Below, in pieces: positions 26,808-35,412 of a stretch of DNA of 64,000 bases. A model generated the notes under the pieces. The model saw nothing but the letters and a program-made list of their open reading frames with translations, did not search any database and was not told the DNA's origin. The stretch is from Vreelandella zhuhanensis (GTDB taxonomy: Bacteria; Pseudomonadota; Gammaproteobacteria; Pseudomonadales; Halomonadaceae): positions 1-64,000 of the forward strand of contig NZ_WTKP01000005.1 in assembly GCF_009793355.1 (NCBI RefSeq). The letters are read 5' to 3'. Position 1 is the first letter of the stretch, and each line of letters begins with the position of its first letter. A program made the translations under genes and the position numbers.

Positions 26808-27398
26808 ATGATGACCAAAACTCAAATTTTTCTGCGCGTCACACCGTCTCAGGCTTCGCAGATATTACAACGTTATGCCAAGAATAGGCGCATGGAGCAG
26901 TCCAGAATGGCTTCGGCTGACCTGTGGGAAGGTGAGGTCGGCTGGCTTGCATTTCAATGCACTGATCTTGCTGGCCCTCCTACTACATCCGAGCCAGGAA
27001 CTGCTCGACATGCCAAGGGTGTCGCCGTCTCCTTCTATTGGATGGGAGAGGAGGGCTACACGGATGGGATACCCACCGATGCTCGGTCTGATGTCCTTTA
27101 TCACGTTTTTCAGGATTCGCTTTTTTCCAAGAAACCACGCTACCAGCGCAGCATGATAGCCCTTGGTAGTGGTGCTTCACAGTTATTGCTGGCTGGCGTC
27201 AAGGCAGATCCGTTGGCATGTGCGTTACATTGGTTAAGGCGTGATGAGGATGTCGCCATCCTTCCCAAGCGTAACTGGTGGCCGGAGTGGTTGCGGAAAA
27301 AACGGGCTTCTCATTACGGCTTTGTCTGGGCGCGTTGGCTAGAAAGTGAAGGTGAGTCACTGCTGAATTATCATGAAAGGTCTGAATTAATAGAATAA
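26808..27398 (+). CDS. Hypothetical protein, about 196 residues
   Basis: A continuous frame with two adjacent ATGs and no strong ribosome-binding site. The sequence is soluble, W/R-rich towards the C-terminus (NWWPEWLRKKRA, YGFVWARWLES), with no membrane helix or signal. I do not recognise a family. It lies between the HD-GYP gene and another small unknown gene on the same strand. The unbroken length and ordinary composition support it being real. Confidence 0.5.
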   Translation: MMTKTQIFLRVTPSQASQILQRYAKNRRMEQSRMASADLWEGEVGWLAFQCTDLAGPPTTSEPGTARHAKGVAVSFYWMGEEGYTDGIPTDARSDVLYHVFQDSLFSKKPRYQRSMIALGSGASQLLLAGVKADPLACALHWLRRDEDVAILPKRNWWPEWLRKKRASHYGFVWARWLESEGESLLNYHERSELIE

Positions 27399-27494
27399 TC
27401 TTATAAGTGGTGGAGTGACATTGAAAGTGCACCTGACGCAACGCCGAGCCTGTGCCACCCTTATTTCTTGTTCACATGAAAAAGGGAGTAGGTT

Positions 27495-27698
27495 ATGTAT
27501 AAGGCATTAGTGGTTTCCAGCAAGTCTTATTTAGACTTTCCACGTAGCCTGGAGTATGACGAGCATCTTGAGGCTGGGGATACAATTGATATCCTGGGCG
27601 AAAACATGACGGTTCTGGCTGTGCGGCCTGCAGAAAACGTGGATGCCCATGATTTTATAATTACCGTCGAAGGGCGTTATGACGCCTCACAGGCTTAA
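27495..27698 (+). CDS. Hypothetical 67-residue acidic protein
   Basis: A purine-rich AAAGGGAG precedes the ATG, and an intrinsic terminator follows seven bases after the stop. This supports an independently transcribed small gene. The sequence (YLDFPRSLEYDEHLEAGDTI, ENMTVLAVRPAENVDAHDF) suggests a small beta-rich domain with no membrane segment. No family is recognised. Confidence 0.55.
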   Translation: MYKALVVSSKSYLDFPRSLEYDEHLEAGDTIDILGENMTVLAVRPAENVDAHDFIITVEGRYDASQA

Positions 27699-27705
27699 AA
27701 AGGAG

Positions 27706-27743
27706 GGCCTTGCCGGATAGATGATCGGCAGGGCCTGCTTGTT
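27706..27743 (+). terminator. Terminator after the 67-residue gene
   Basis: GGCCTTGCCG pairs with CGGCAGGGCC around a 10-base loop (one G-U pair), followed by TGCTTGTTT. Confidence 0.8.
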
Positions 27744-28227
27744 TCAAATTCAAGGCTGTTCGGCGCTCGGTCCAAATATTTACTGGCATTTTTCAAGTGA
27801 TTGTCATGGCCTTAAAATTATACCGTTATTTTGTTTGGCAAACTGTTACAAATAACGGCTAGCTGAACAGTCACTTTAACGGCATCTTCTGCTGTGCTCA
27901 TGGCATCGTGGCTCCTGTGAAGAGTGGCTGTCTGTTATCCCAATGAAGTATCGCGAAAATCCCTACCCCCAACAGCAGGTGTGCCGAAGAGAGATTCACC
28001 AAGTGAACTATGCTGCTTCTTGGAAACCTTTTTAGGGAGTTGCATGGAAGCACTATGGAAAGCAACCGGTACTGAGGCTGAAAAATACCCTGTGCTAGCG
28101 AGCAGTCGAAGGAACTGCCTATCAACCCCTTGGCACAACGTGACTCATCCGGATAAACTTGCGTCGGGAACCATAGACCGGCATTCTTGTCTGTTGTTGA
28201 ATAACGCTTTTAGGGAGCATACCAACG
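27744..28227. other. Intergenic region without a recognised gene
   Basis: About 480 bases, A/T-richer than average. Several short open frames exist on both strands but none has a convincing start or motif. The promoter for the Bax inhibitor-like gene should be near the right end. Confidence 0.4.
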
Positions 28228-28905
28228 ATGGCTTATCAAGAAACCAATGTAACGCATCGAGCAGGCAGTGGCGTAAATGCTGCCAGTACTAGCAAGGTAT
28301 TGCGCAATACCTATGCGTTACTGGCCATGACCTTGTTGTTCTCGGCAGTCACTGCCGGCGGCGCCATGGCGATGGGTATCGAGCGGATGAATATCTTCGT
28401 CTTTTTCATCGGTGCCTACGGCCTGATGTTTCTGGTACATAAAACGGCTAACTCGGCAATGGGTTTGCTCGCCACCTTTGCTTTTACCGGCTTTATGGGG
28501 TTCACACTGGGGCCCATTCTGTCCTCTTACCTGACGCTCCCTAACGGGGCGGCTCTGATCATGAACGCGCTTGCCATGACGGGCCTTACTTTCGTGGGCC
28601 TCTCCGCTGTAGCATTAGTGACCAAGAAAGATTTCAGTTTCTTGGGAAATTTCCTGATGGCAGGCGCTATCGTACTGATCCTGGCCATGGTTGCCGGATT
28701 GGTTTTCAATATTCCTGCGCTCTCTCTGATGGTTTCAGCAGGCTTTGTGCTGTTTGCCTCCGCTGCCATCCTCTACCAAACCAGTGAGCTGGTACATCGT
28801 GCGGGCGAAACCAACTACATTCTAGCGACCATCACCTTGTATGTTTCTATCTATAACCTGTTTGTCAGCCTGCTGGCCATTCTGGGTATCATGAGCAACG
28901 ATTGA
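28228..28905 (+). CDS. Bax inhibitor-1/YccA-family membrane protein
   Basis: 225 residues with TTTAGGGAG upstream. Seven hydrophobic helices cover residues about 27-225. The start motif SKVLRNTYALLAMTLLFSAV and later AILYQTSELVHRAGETNYI match the BI-1/YccA/YbhL family. In bacteria YccA modulates the membrane protease FtsH; other members are pH-sensitive calcium leak channels. Which applies here is unknown. It is monocistronic, with its own strong terminator, and lies just before tusDCBE, as is common in gammaproteobacteria. Confidence 0.9.
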   Translation: MAYQETNVTHRAGSGVNAASTSKVLRNTYALLAMTLLFSAVTAGGAMAMGIERMNIFVFFIGAYGLMFLVHKTANSAMGLLATFAFTGFMGFTLGPILSSYLTLPNGAALIMNALAMTGLTFVGLSAVALVTKKDFSFLGNFLMAGAIVLILAMVAGLVFNIPALSLMVSAGFVLFASAAILYQTSELVHRAGETNYILATITLYVSIYNLFVSLLAILGIMSND

Positions 28906-28937
28906 TCCCAGCAAGATGTGAAAACAGGTAAAATACT

Positions 28938-28974
28938 AACTGACCCTCGCCGAAAGCAAGGGTCAGTTTTTTTT
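28938..28974 (+). terminator. Strong intrinsic terminator
   Basis: AACTGACCCT pairs perfectly with AGGGTCAGTT around an 11-base loop and is followed by a run of eight T, beginning within the stem end. Confidence 0.92.
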
Positions 28975-29036
28975 ATGCCACGTCCAGTGCTTATGGTGGT
29001 ATGACATTCGATCCGGAATTTTCAGGTGGGCCCTTT

Positions 29037-29429
29037 ATGCATTATGCCTTGCTAGTAATGGGTGCGCCCTACAGCCACCAAGCGGCACATTCCGCGCTGC
29101 GTTTTGCCCAGGCGATTATTCGTAAAGGGCATCATCTTGACGCCGTATTTTTCTATCATGACGGTGTACACAACGCCTCGACGTTGATGTCTCCCCCCCA
29201 GGATGAATTGCATATGCGTAATACTTGGGTCGAGCTGCACGACGCGCATGGCACGCGTCTCGAGGTGTGCATTGCTGCGGCACTTCGCCGGGGGCTGTTG
29301 GATGCTCAAGAAGCCAAACGCCATGCCAAGACGGCTCATAGCCTTGAAGCGCCTTTTGAGCTAACCGGCCTGGGGCAATTATTGGAATTGCAGCGTCAGT
29401 GCGATCGGTTGATAACCTTTGCGCCATGA
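29037..29429 (+). CDS. tusD: TusD, sulfur-carrier subunit for tRNA 2-thiolation
   Basis: 130 residues from the ATG at 29037, with AGGTGG upstream; an in-frame ATG at 29001 is less likely. The DsrE-like fold starts MHYALLVMGAPYSHQAAHSA and keeps the conserved Cys in LEVCIAAALRRG (about residue 80), which takes persulfide sulfur from TusA. With TusB and TusC it forms the TusBCD complex that relays sulfur to TusE and MnmA for 2-thiouridine in the tRNA wobble position. First gene of a tight four-gene operon. Confidence 0.92.
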   Translation: MHYALLVMGAPYSHQAAHSALRFAQAIIRKGHHLDAVFFYHDGVHNASTLMSPPQDELHMRNTWVELHDAHGTRLEVCIAAALRRGLLDAQEAKRHAKTAHSLEAPFELTGLGQLLELQRQCDRLITFAP

Positions 29430-29444
29430 AAAAGAGGAAAAACC

Positions 29445-29804
29445 ATGACAGCCGATTTACTGGTGATACTGCGACATGGCCCCTATGGAAGTAGTTGGTT
29501 ACGTGAAGGCTTGGATATCAGTCTGGTAGCGGCTGCCTTCGGGCAGAAGGTCAGTCTTATGTTTTTGGGAGAGGGCGTGCTGGCGCTAATGCCGGGCCAA
29601 GTGAAAGGTGCACCGGGCCAGAAAGCCACAGCGCCGATCATCGATATGCTGACCATGTATGATATCGACAGGCTTCTAGTTTGTAGAGACGATTTGCAGC
29701 GTATGGGGCTGCAGGCAGAAGAGCTGTGTGTGGCTGTTGAGGTTATTTCTGGCGAAAACATAAGCGCCGAGCTTACCCATCATAGCAATGTGCTCAATTT
29801 CTAA
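29445..29804 (+). CDS. tusC: TusC, subunit of the TusBCD complex
   Basis: 119 residues, standard length. The DsrE/DsrF-like fold shows LVILRHGPYGSSWLREGLDI at the start and VSLMFLGEGVLALMPGQ. It is a structural partner of TusD in the hexameric complex and has no catalytic Cys of its own. Sixteen bases after tusD, nine before tusB. Confidence 0.9.
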   Translation: MTADLLVILRHGPYGSSWLREGLDISLVAAAFGQKVSLMFLGEGVLALMPGQVKGAPGQKATAPIIDMLTMYDIDRLLVCRDDLQRMGLQAEELCVAVEVISGENISAELTHHSNVLNF

Positions 29805-29812
29805 GAGAGCTT

Positions 29813-30106
29813 TTGATGATTTTACACATTCTTAATCGTGCCCCAGCGTCAGGTGCAGTGGTCTCCCAGACGTTGAGGGCGGTGAGTGAAGAGGATTGTT
29901 TGCTGCTGATTGAAGATGCCGTTCAAGCCATCATGTTTCCTGACTGGGAAGGGTGGCAATTGATGAAAGGCCACATTTATGTGTTGGAAGAAGATGCCCG
30001 AGCGCGAGGGCTTGGAGACTTGATTAGTCCTAATGTCAGCTGCATCAATGTAGATGAGTTTGTCGAGCTTACTGAGCGCGCCACTCAATGTATCAGCTGG
30101 TTTTAG
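29813..30106 (+). CDS. tusB: TusB, subunit of the TusBCD complex
   Basis: 97 residues with the DsrH-like start MILHILNRAPASGAVVSQ and the loop LIEDAVQAIM. GAGAGC lies upstream of the ATG. It completes the TusBCD set. The gene order D-C-B-E matches that of other gammaproteobacteria. Confidence 0.9.
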   Translation: MMILHILNRAPASGAVVSQTLRAVSEEDCLLLIEDAVQAIMFPDWEGWQLMKGHIYVLEEDARARGLGDLISPNVSCINVDEFVELTERATQCISWF

Positions 30107-30126
30107 GTTCAGGACGGAGCTTAAAT

Positions 30127-30477
30127 ATGTCAAATACAGAAATATACCGTTATCTTGATTTACAAAATACTATACCTCTTGATCCCGAAAACTATTTAAT
30201 CAATATGAAACAATGGACACCAAAAATTGCTGAAACATTAGCAGAACAGGAGGGATTAATTCTTGCACCGGAGCACTGGGAAATTATAACGCTTGTTCGA
30301 AATTTTTATCAGCATTATGAAATGGCACCTGCCATGCGGCCATTAGTTAAAGCTGTGGCTATGGAACTAGGCGAGGAAAAAGGGCGTTCGATTTATCTGA
30401 TGCAGCTTTTCCCGGGTAGCCCCGCAAAACGTATTGCCCGTCTTGCCGGACTGCCCAAACCAACCAACTGCCTTTGA
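30127..30477 (+). CDS. tusE: TusE, DsrC-like sulfur carrier
   Basis: 116 residues from the ATG at 30127 with GGAG upstream. A DsrC-fold protein with WTPKIAETLAEQEGLILAPEHWEIITLVRNFYQHYE and the penultimate Cys in the C-terminal KPTNCL, the residue that receives sulfur from TusD and passes it to MnmA. It is more A/T-rich than its neighbours. In some hosts an extra DsrC-type protein serves dissimilatory sulfur metabolism, but this one sits in the classic tus operon. Confidence 0.9.
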   Translation: MSNTEIYRYLDLQNTIPLDPENYLINMKQWTPKIAETLAEQEGLILAPEHWEIITLVRNFYQHYEMAPAMRPLVKAVAMELGEEKGRSIYLMQLFPGSPAKRIARLAGLPKPTNCL

Positions 30478-30622
30478 GCTGAAAATCACCGTTTATTCTA
30501 ATTCGATTTTTTTCATTGAAGGGTGAGTCACAGAATGAGCGTGGAGGTTTATGGTGCCGTCATGTTATCAAGCAGTTAAGCTATCTTGGAATGGCCGATA
30601 CAAAGTTGATAGGAGTGCGAAC

Positions 30623-30832
30623 ATGGTCATCAGAAATACAGGTTTTTCTGAGCGTCCCCCGAATGAAGAGCAGCCCCGGCAACCGCCTCGGCCGGAAGAT
30701 GACCCGATGCAGCCTGATCCTCCCCCGGATGAGCATCAGCCTCAACAGCCCCCACGCCCAGAAGATGAACCCAATAAAAAGCGGCCTCATGATATTCCGC
30801 CGTTCCCAAAGCCACCTCTTCCTCCAGGCTGA
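30623..30832 (+). CDS. Proline-rich 69-residue protein, unknown
   Basis: From the ATG at 30623, with AGGAG seven bases upstream; a longer frame from 30551 lacks such a site. The sequence is hydrophilic and disordered, with a duplicated block (QPPRPEDDPMQPDPPPDEH, then QPPRPEDEP) and the tail PPFPKPPLPPG. Such proteins can be linkers, adaptors or cell-envelope peptides. It has no signal peptide. No family is recognised. Confidence 0.5.
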   Translation: MVIRNTGFSERPPNEEQPRQPPRPEDDPMQPDPPPDEHQPQQPPRPEDEPNKKRPHDIPPFPKPPLPPG

Positions 30833-30874
30833 AGTTCATCGATTTTATGGGCCGCTTTTATAAGCCAGGGGCTG

Positions 30875-33800
30875 TCATGACAGCTTACGTTCACGGGCAT
30901 AATAGAGCAGCGGCACCACCAGAAGCGTCAGCAGGGTGGAGGCGGCTAGGCCGAAGACCAGCGAGATGGCAAGGCCATTGAAGATGGGGTCGGCGAGTAT
31001 GAAAAAGGCACCGAGCATGGCCGAGACAGCAGTCAGGGCGATGGGCTTGAGACGCACGGCACCGGCAAACACCACTGCCTCTTCAAGAGAGACGCCTTCG
31101 TCGCGCAGCTGGCGGATGAACGTCACAAGCAGGATGGAATTGCGCACGATGATGCCGGCAAGGGCAATCATGCCGATCATGCTGGTGGCGGTGAACTCTC
31201 GCTCGAGCAGGGCGTGACCCGGCAGGATGCCGATAAGCGTCAAAGGAATAGGTGCCATAACTACCAGGGGCAGGCTGTAGGAACGAAACTGAGCCACCAG
31301 CAACACGAATATCATGAAGACCCCCACACTGTAGGCCAGGCCCATGTCGCGGAAGGTCTCGTAGGTGATCTGCCATTCGCCGTCCCACTTGAGGGCTGGG
31401 CGTTCGGGTAGCACCGGCTGACGGATGAAGGTCTGCTCCGGGGCGTCGTTTTGGCTTGCAAGTTTTTCCACCGTTCTGAACATGCCGTAGAGGGGCGAGT
31501 CGATCTCGCCGGCCATGTCCGCGGTGACATAGGTCAGCGGCAGGAGGTCCTTGTGATGGCGCACCCCTTGCCAGTCGGCCTCCCTTATTTCGGCGATGCT
31601 TGCAAGGGGTACCGGTATGCCGTCGCGGCTGCGCACGGCAAGCGACAGCAGCCTGGCGGGTTGGGCCTTGTCGCCTTCCTCGAGGATCAGGCGAATGGGC
31701 ACGGGGTACTTGGCCTGCTCATCATGTAAATAGCTTGCCGCGCTGCCCTCAAGGCTTGCTTGAAGGGCCATGACCACCTGGGCCTGGGAAACGCCCAGAC
31801 GTGCGGCCCTGTCGCGGTCGACCACCACGTCCCACTTGCGGGTAGGCGCATGCAGCGTGGTGTCGATATCTACCAGGCCTTTCACCGCGTGCATCTGCTC
31901 GGCAACCCGGTATGCCAGGGCGGCACGGCGCTCGGGCGTCACCGCGTAGACTTCCGCCACCACCGGCGAGAGTACTGGTGGGCCCGGCGGTACCTCGACG
32001 ATCTTCACCCGGGCCTCGTGACGTGCGCCGATGGCCTGCAAAGGCTCGCGCAGGGCAAGAGCAATGGCGTGGGAGCTGCGGCTACGCTCGTCCTTGTCGG
32101 CAAGGGCGATCTGGATGTCGCCCTGATAGGGCGCCTCACGCAGGTAGTACTGGCGCACCAGGCCGTTGAAGTTGATCGGCGAGGCGGTGCCGGCATAGCT
32201 TTGCCAGTGGGCGATCTCGGGCACGCTCTCCAAGTGACGGCCCATATCCAGCAGCACCCGCTGGGTCTGCTCCATGGGTGTGTACTCGGGCATGTCCACC
32301 ACGACCTGCAGCTCGGACTTATTGTCGAAAGGCAGCATCTTGAGAATCACCACCTGAAACACCGGAAGCGAAATTGCGCCCAGCAGCAGTCCCAGCAGGG
32401 CAAGGCCCAGCAGACGGCGTCGCCAAGGGTGCTTACCGAGAAAGGGACCCAGCAGGTTCCCAAAAAGCTGCTTGATGCGCGGGTTCACCCCTTCGGCCGA
32501 GTGGCCTTGTTCCGATGCCTCCCGGTCCTTGGCTTGCATGTCTTGGTTCTTGGTGCCCTGATCCTGCGCGTTTCGCTTCTTGGCAAGCAGGCGCAGGGCA
32601 AGCCAGGGCGCGACCACAAAGGCCACCAGCTGAGAGATGACCATGCCGGCGGAGGCGTTGATGGGGATAGGGCGCATGTAGGGCCCCATCAGGCCCGTGA
32701 CGAAGGCCATGGGGATGAGTGCCGCCATGATGGTGAGGCTGGCCATGATGGTGGGCGTGCCGACCTCGTCCACGGCCAGAGGGATGATGCGTCGGGCCGA
32801 GCCTTGGCTGTTCTTGAGGCGCCGATTGATGTTTTCGGTGATGACGATGCCATCATCCACCAGGATGCCGATGGAAAATATCAGCGCGAACAGCGAGACC
32901 CGGTTAAGGGTAAAGCCCCAGGCCCAGGAGAACACCAGGGTCAGCAGCAAGGTGATCAACACCGCAGTGCCCACGATCAAGGCCTGGCGCCAGCCCATGG
33001 CCGCAAGCACCAGCAGCATCACCGCCAATGTGGCCGAGACCAGATCACGGATCAGGGTCTGGGTCTTGTCGGTTGCGGTCTTGCCGTAATCGCGGGTGAC
33101 AACCACTTCGATTCCTGGCGGCAGGGTGCGGTTGGTAAGCTCTCCGAGGCGCGCCTCGATGGCGGTGGTGATGTCGATAGCGTTTTCGCCTGTCTTCTTG
33201 GCGATGGCAAGTGTCACGGCCGGATAGAGCCTTCCGGGCTCCGCGCCCGGCCGGTCAGTGTCGCCTGCCGGGCCGAAGCCCATCATCACGCTCTGGTCGG
33301 GCACGGTGCCGCCACGACTGATATCAGCGACATCAGAAAGTCGCACGGCGGCATCATCGTACATGCCCACCACGAGGTCGCGCACGTCTGTCACCTCCTC
33401 GAGCAGGGTACCGGCTTGAAGCGGCAGCGACATGCCATTCCGAGTCACCCGAGTCTCTCGGCTGCTGGTGTTGGCGGCGCGAAGGGCTTCTTGAAGGTGA
33501 TCAAGGGTCAAACCAACACCGTTCAGCCTGGCAAGGTCGAGGCGGACATCCACTCGGTCGGGGATGCCCCCCACGGTATACACATCCCGGGTGCCCGGGA
33601 TGCGCTTGAGAGCCACTTCAAGCAGGTGAGCCAGACGGGTGAGTTCTTCGCCGCCGTGACGTTCATTCGGATCGAAGAGGGTCAGAGTCATGATCGGCAC
33701 GTCGTCGATGCCGCGTGGTTTGACCAAGGGCTGGCGTGTACCCAGGTCCGGCGGTAACCAGTCTTGGTTCGAGTAGACCTGGTTGTAAGTTCTGACCAAG

Positions 33801-34141
33801 GCCTCCTGCCTTGGCAGGCCCACCTCGTATTCGAGGGTGATCACGGCCTGGCCCGGCCGCGACATTGAATAGACGTGCTCGATACCCTTGACCTCGCTCA
33901 GCACCTGTTCTGCGGGAGTGGCGACCAGGCTTTCCACCTCCGATACCCCGGCACCGGGAAAGGCCACCAGGATGTCCACCATGGTGACCTCGATCTGGGG
34001 TTCCTCTTCCTTGGGCGTGATGAGGATGATGACCAGACCCATCAAAATGGCAATACCCGCCAAAAGCGGGGTCAGCTTCGAGTCTTGAAAGACCCGGGCA
34101 ATGGCACCGGAAGGGCCGACTTTAGGGGAGCCGTCTTTCAT
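30875..34141 (-). CDS. RND-family efflux pump, inner-membrane permease
   Basis: 1088 residues, the usual RND size, with 12 helices and two large periplasmic loops. Proton-relay and family motifs are present, such as SIGILVDDGIVITENINRRL in helix 4. An Arg/Lys/Gln-rich cytoplasmic insert (about 512-555, AKKRNAQDQGTKNQ) separates the two halves. It has the DD pair of the HAE-type pumps rather than the metal-specific HME pattern. Drugs, lipids or detergents are probable substrates. It overlaps by four bases the upstream periplasmic adaptor gene. No outer-membrane channel gene is seen, so a TolC-type partner must be elsewhere. Confidence 0.9.
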   Translation of the reverse strand: MKDGSPKVGPSGAIARVFQDSKLTPLLAGIAILMGLVIILITPKEEEPQIEVTMVDILVAFPGAGVSEVESLVATPAEQVLSEVKGIEHVYSMSRPGQAVITLEYEVGLPRQEALVRTYNQVYSNQDWLPPDLGTRQPLVKPRGIDDVPIMTLTLFDPNERHGGEELTRLAHLLEVALKRIPGTRDVYTVGGIPDRVDVRLDLARLNGVGLTLDHLQEALRAANTSSRETRVTRNGMSLPLQAGTLLEEVTDVRDLVVGMYDDAAVRLSDVADISRGGTVPDQSVMMGFGPAGDTDRPGAEPGRLYPAVTLAIAKKTGENAIDITTAIEARLGELTNRTLPPGIEVVVTRDYGKTATDKTQTLIRDLVSATLAVMLLVLAAMGWRQALIVGTAVLITLLLTLVFSWAWGFTLNRVSLFALIFSIGILVDDGIVITENINRRLKNSQGSARRIIPLAVDEVGTPTIMASLTIMAALIPMAFVTGLMGPYMRPIPINASAGMVISQLVAFVVAPWLALRLLAKKRNAQDQGTKNQDMQAKDREASEQGHSAEGVNPRIKQLFGNLLGPFLGKHPWRRRLLGLALLGLLLGAISLPVFQVVILKMLPFDNKSELQVVVDMPEYTPMEQTQRVLLDMGRHLESVPEIAHWQSYAGTASPINFNGLVRQYYLREAPYQGDIQIALADKDERSRSSHAIALALREPLQAIGARHEARVKIVEVPPGPPVLSPVVAEVYAVTPERRAALAYRVAEQMHAVKGLVDIDTTLHAPTRKWDVVVDRDRAARLGVSQAQVVMALQASLEGSAASYLHDEQAKYPVPIRLILEEGDKAQPARLLSLAVRSRDGIPVPLASIAEIREADWQGVRHHKDLLPLTYVTADMAGEIDSPLYGMFRTVEKLASQNDAPEQTFIRQPVLPERPALKWDGEWQITYETFRDMGLAYSVGVFMIFVLLVAQFRSYSLPLVVMAPIPLTLIGILPGHALLEREFTATSMIGMIALAGIIVRNSILLVTFIRQLRDEGVSLEEAVVFAGAVRLKPIALTAVSAMLGAFFILADPIFNGLAISLVFGLAASTLLTLLVVPLLYYARERKLS

Positions 34142-35160
34142 TGAGCGCGGCCGGTCTGGGCCTTGGGGTCGGCAAGAATGCGCTCACCGGCATCGAGCCC
34201 TGCAAGCACCTCGAGACGGCCGGCCTCCTCGATGCCCACCCGCACTTGGCGCAATCGCGGCTGATCTTCTTCATCAAGCACGAAGACGGCGCGGAGTTCG
34301 CTTCGCCGGATCAGACTCTCGGCGGGAATCCAAAGGGCTTCGCGACTCGCTACCACGACTGCCACCTTGGCAAGCATACCCGGAAGCACGCCGGCTCCCG
34401 GTGAGTTAAGGCGCAGACGTAGGCGCACAGTATCGCTTCGCGGGTCGGCCTGGGGGTAGATGGTTAGTGTATCGGTTGCTAGCGGCTGCCCTTCGGCAAG
34501 GCTGACACGGATGCGCGGGTTTTCTCGCACCCAGGAAAGATGGCGCCGGGGCAGGGCGGCCTCCACCCGAAGCGGCGCCAATGCCAGGGTATCGAAGAGC
34601 GGCTGGCCCGGACGCACGGCCTCACCCGGCTCCACGTGACGCCGGGTAAAGACACCGTCACTCGCGGCACGCACCTGTGTATAGGCGAGTTGCTGCTCGG
34701 CCTCGGACACGCTGGCAAGTCTATGTTCACGGCGGGCTCGGGCGGCATTCAGCCGGTTGGTGGCTTGGTCGAAGGCCTGTTCCGAAGCGAGATCTCGGTT
34801 GCGGATAGCGCGGATGCGCTCGAAGCGCTGGCGGGCATCCACAAGGTTGGCCTCGGCTTCCTCGAGGGCTGCCCGAGCCTGATTCAGACGGGCGCGTTGC
34901 TCGGTGTCTTCCAGGCGCAGGATCAGGGTGTCGGCGACGAAACGGTCATCCACATCGAAGGGCAGTTCGGTCACCCGGCCGCTGGTCTGGGCCGAGACGG
35001 TGCTGTGCTTGACGGCTTCCACGAGGCCATCCAGCACCAGGGTTTCGTCCAGTGTCTCCCGGGTGACGACGGCCGTGGACAAATCGTCACCGATGGAGCT
35101 CGCCATGCCCGGCATGGAAATCAGGAAGCAGGCGAGCAGCACCCGGAAGCGAAGCTTCAT
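34138..35160 (-). CDS. RND periplasmic adaptor (membrane fusion protein)
   Basis: 340 residues with a signal peptide (about 1-21). Order: a beta-barrel/lipoyl half (STVSAQTSGRVTELPFDVDD), a long coiled-coil hairpin (about 85-165, LNQARAALEEAEANLVDA), the second lipoyl half (YTQVRAASDGVFTRRHVEPG) and the barrel and membrane-proximal domains. It links the RND permease to an outer-membrane channel. First gene of the two-gene pump operon; its stop overlaps the start of the permease by four bases. Confidence 0.9.
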   Translation of the reverse strand: MKLRFRVLLACFLISMPGMASSIGDDLSTAVVTRETLDETLVLDGLVEAVKHSTVSAQTSGRVTELPFDVDDRFVADTLILRLEDTEQRARLNQARAALEEAEANLVDARQRFERIRAIRNRDLASEQAFDQATNRLNAARARREHRLASVSEAEQQLAYTQVRAASDGVFTRRHVEPGEAVRPGQPLFDTLALAPLRVEAALPRRHLSWVRENPRIRVSLAEGQPLATDTLTIYPQADPRSDTVRLRLRLNSPGAGVLPGMLAKVAVVVASREALWIPAESLIRRSELRAVFVLDEEDQPRLRQVRVGIEEAGRLEVLAGLDAGERILADPKAQTGRAQ

Positions 35161-35268
35161 GGATTGATCCTCTGTTATCTTGTATAAGCATATATCCTAG
35201 AGTGTAGTCGTAGCCGACTGCTGCTACTGAGGCCTTTGCACTTCAATACCGTATGACCGAGTAAAAAA

Positions 35269-35282
35269 CTGACTTATATCAA
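35269..35282 (+). promoter_or_regulatory. Candidate FNR/ANR box upstream of the hydrogenase operon
   Basis: CTGAC-TTAT-ATCAA differs from the consensus TTGAT-N4-ATCAA at two positions in the left half and has a perfect right half. It lies about 145 bases before the first hydrogenase start, fitting oxygen-controlled activation. Other elements in the 35161-35412 gap were not resolved. Confidence 0.45.
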
Positions 35283-35412
35283 TTTCAACCGATAACTGGC
35301 CAATCCAGCGCGTTCTTTTTTACCCGTAATCGCTCTTTGCGCTGCTGTTATCAGTGGCGCCGCGCTTACTAAAAGTCAGCGGTTTTCCACACTAATTGAT
35401 AAATCTGCTAAC

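Noticed and set aside
31760-33757. 665-codon open frame antisense to the RND permease
   Set aside because: The minus strand encodes an intact RND pump with membrane helices and family motifs. The antisense translation is His/Gly/Gln-rich without motifs.
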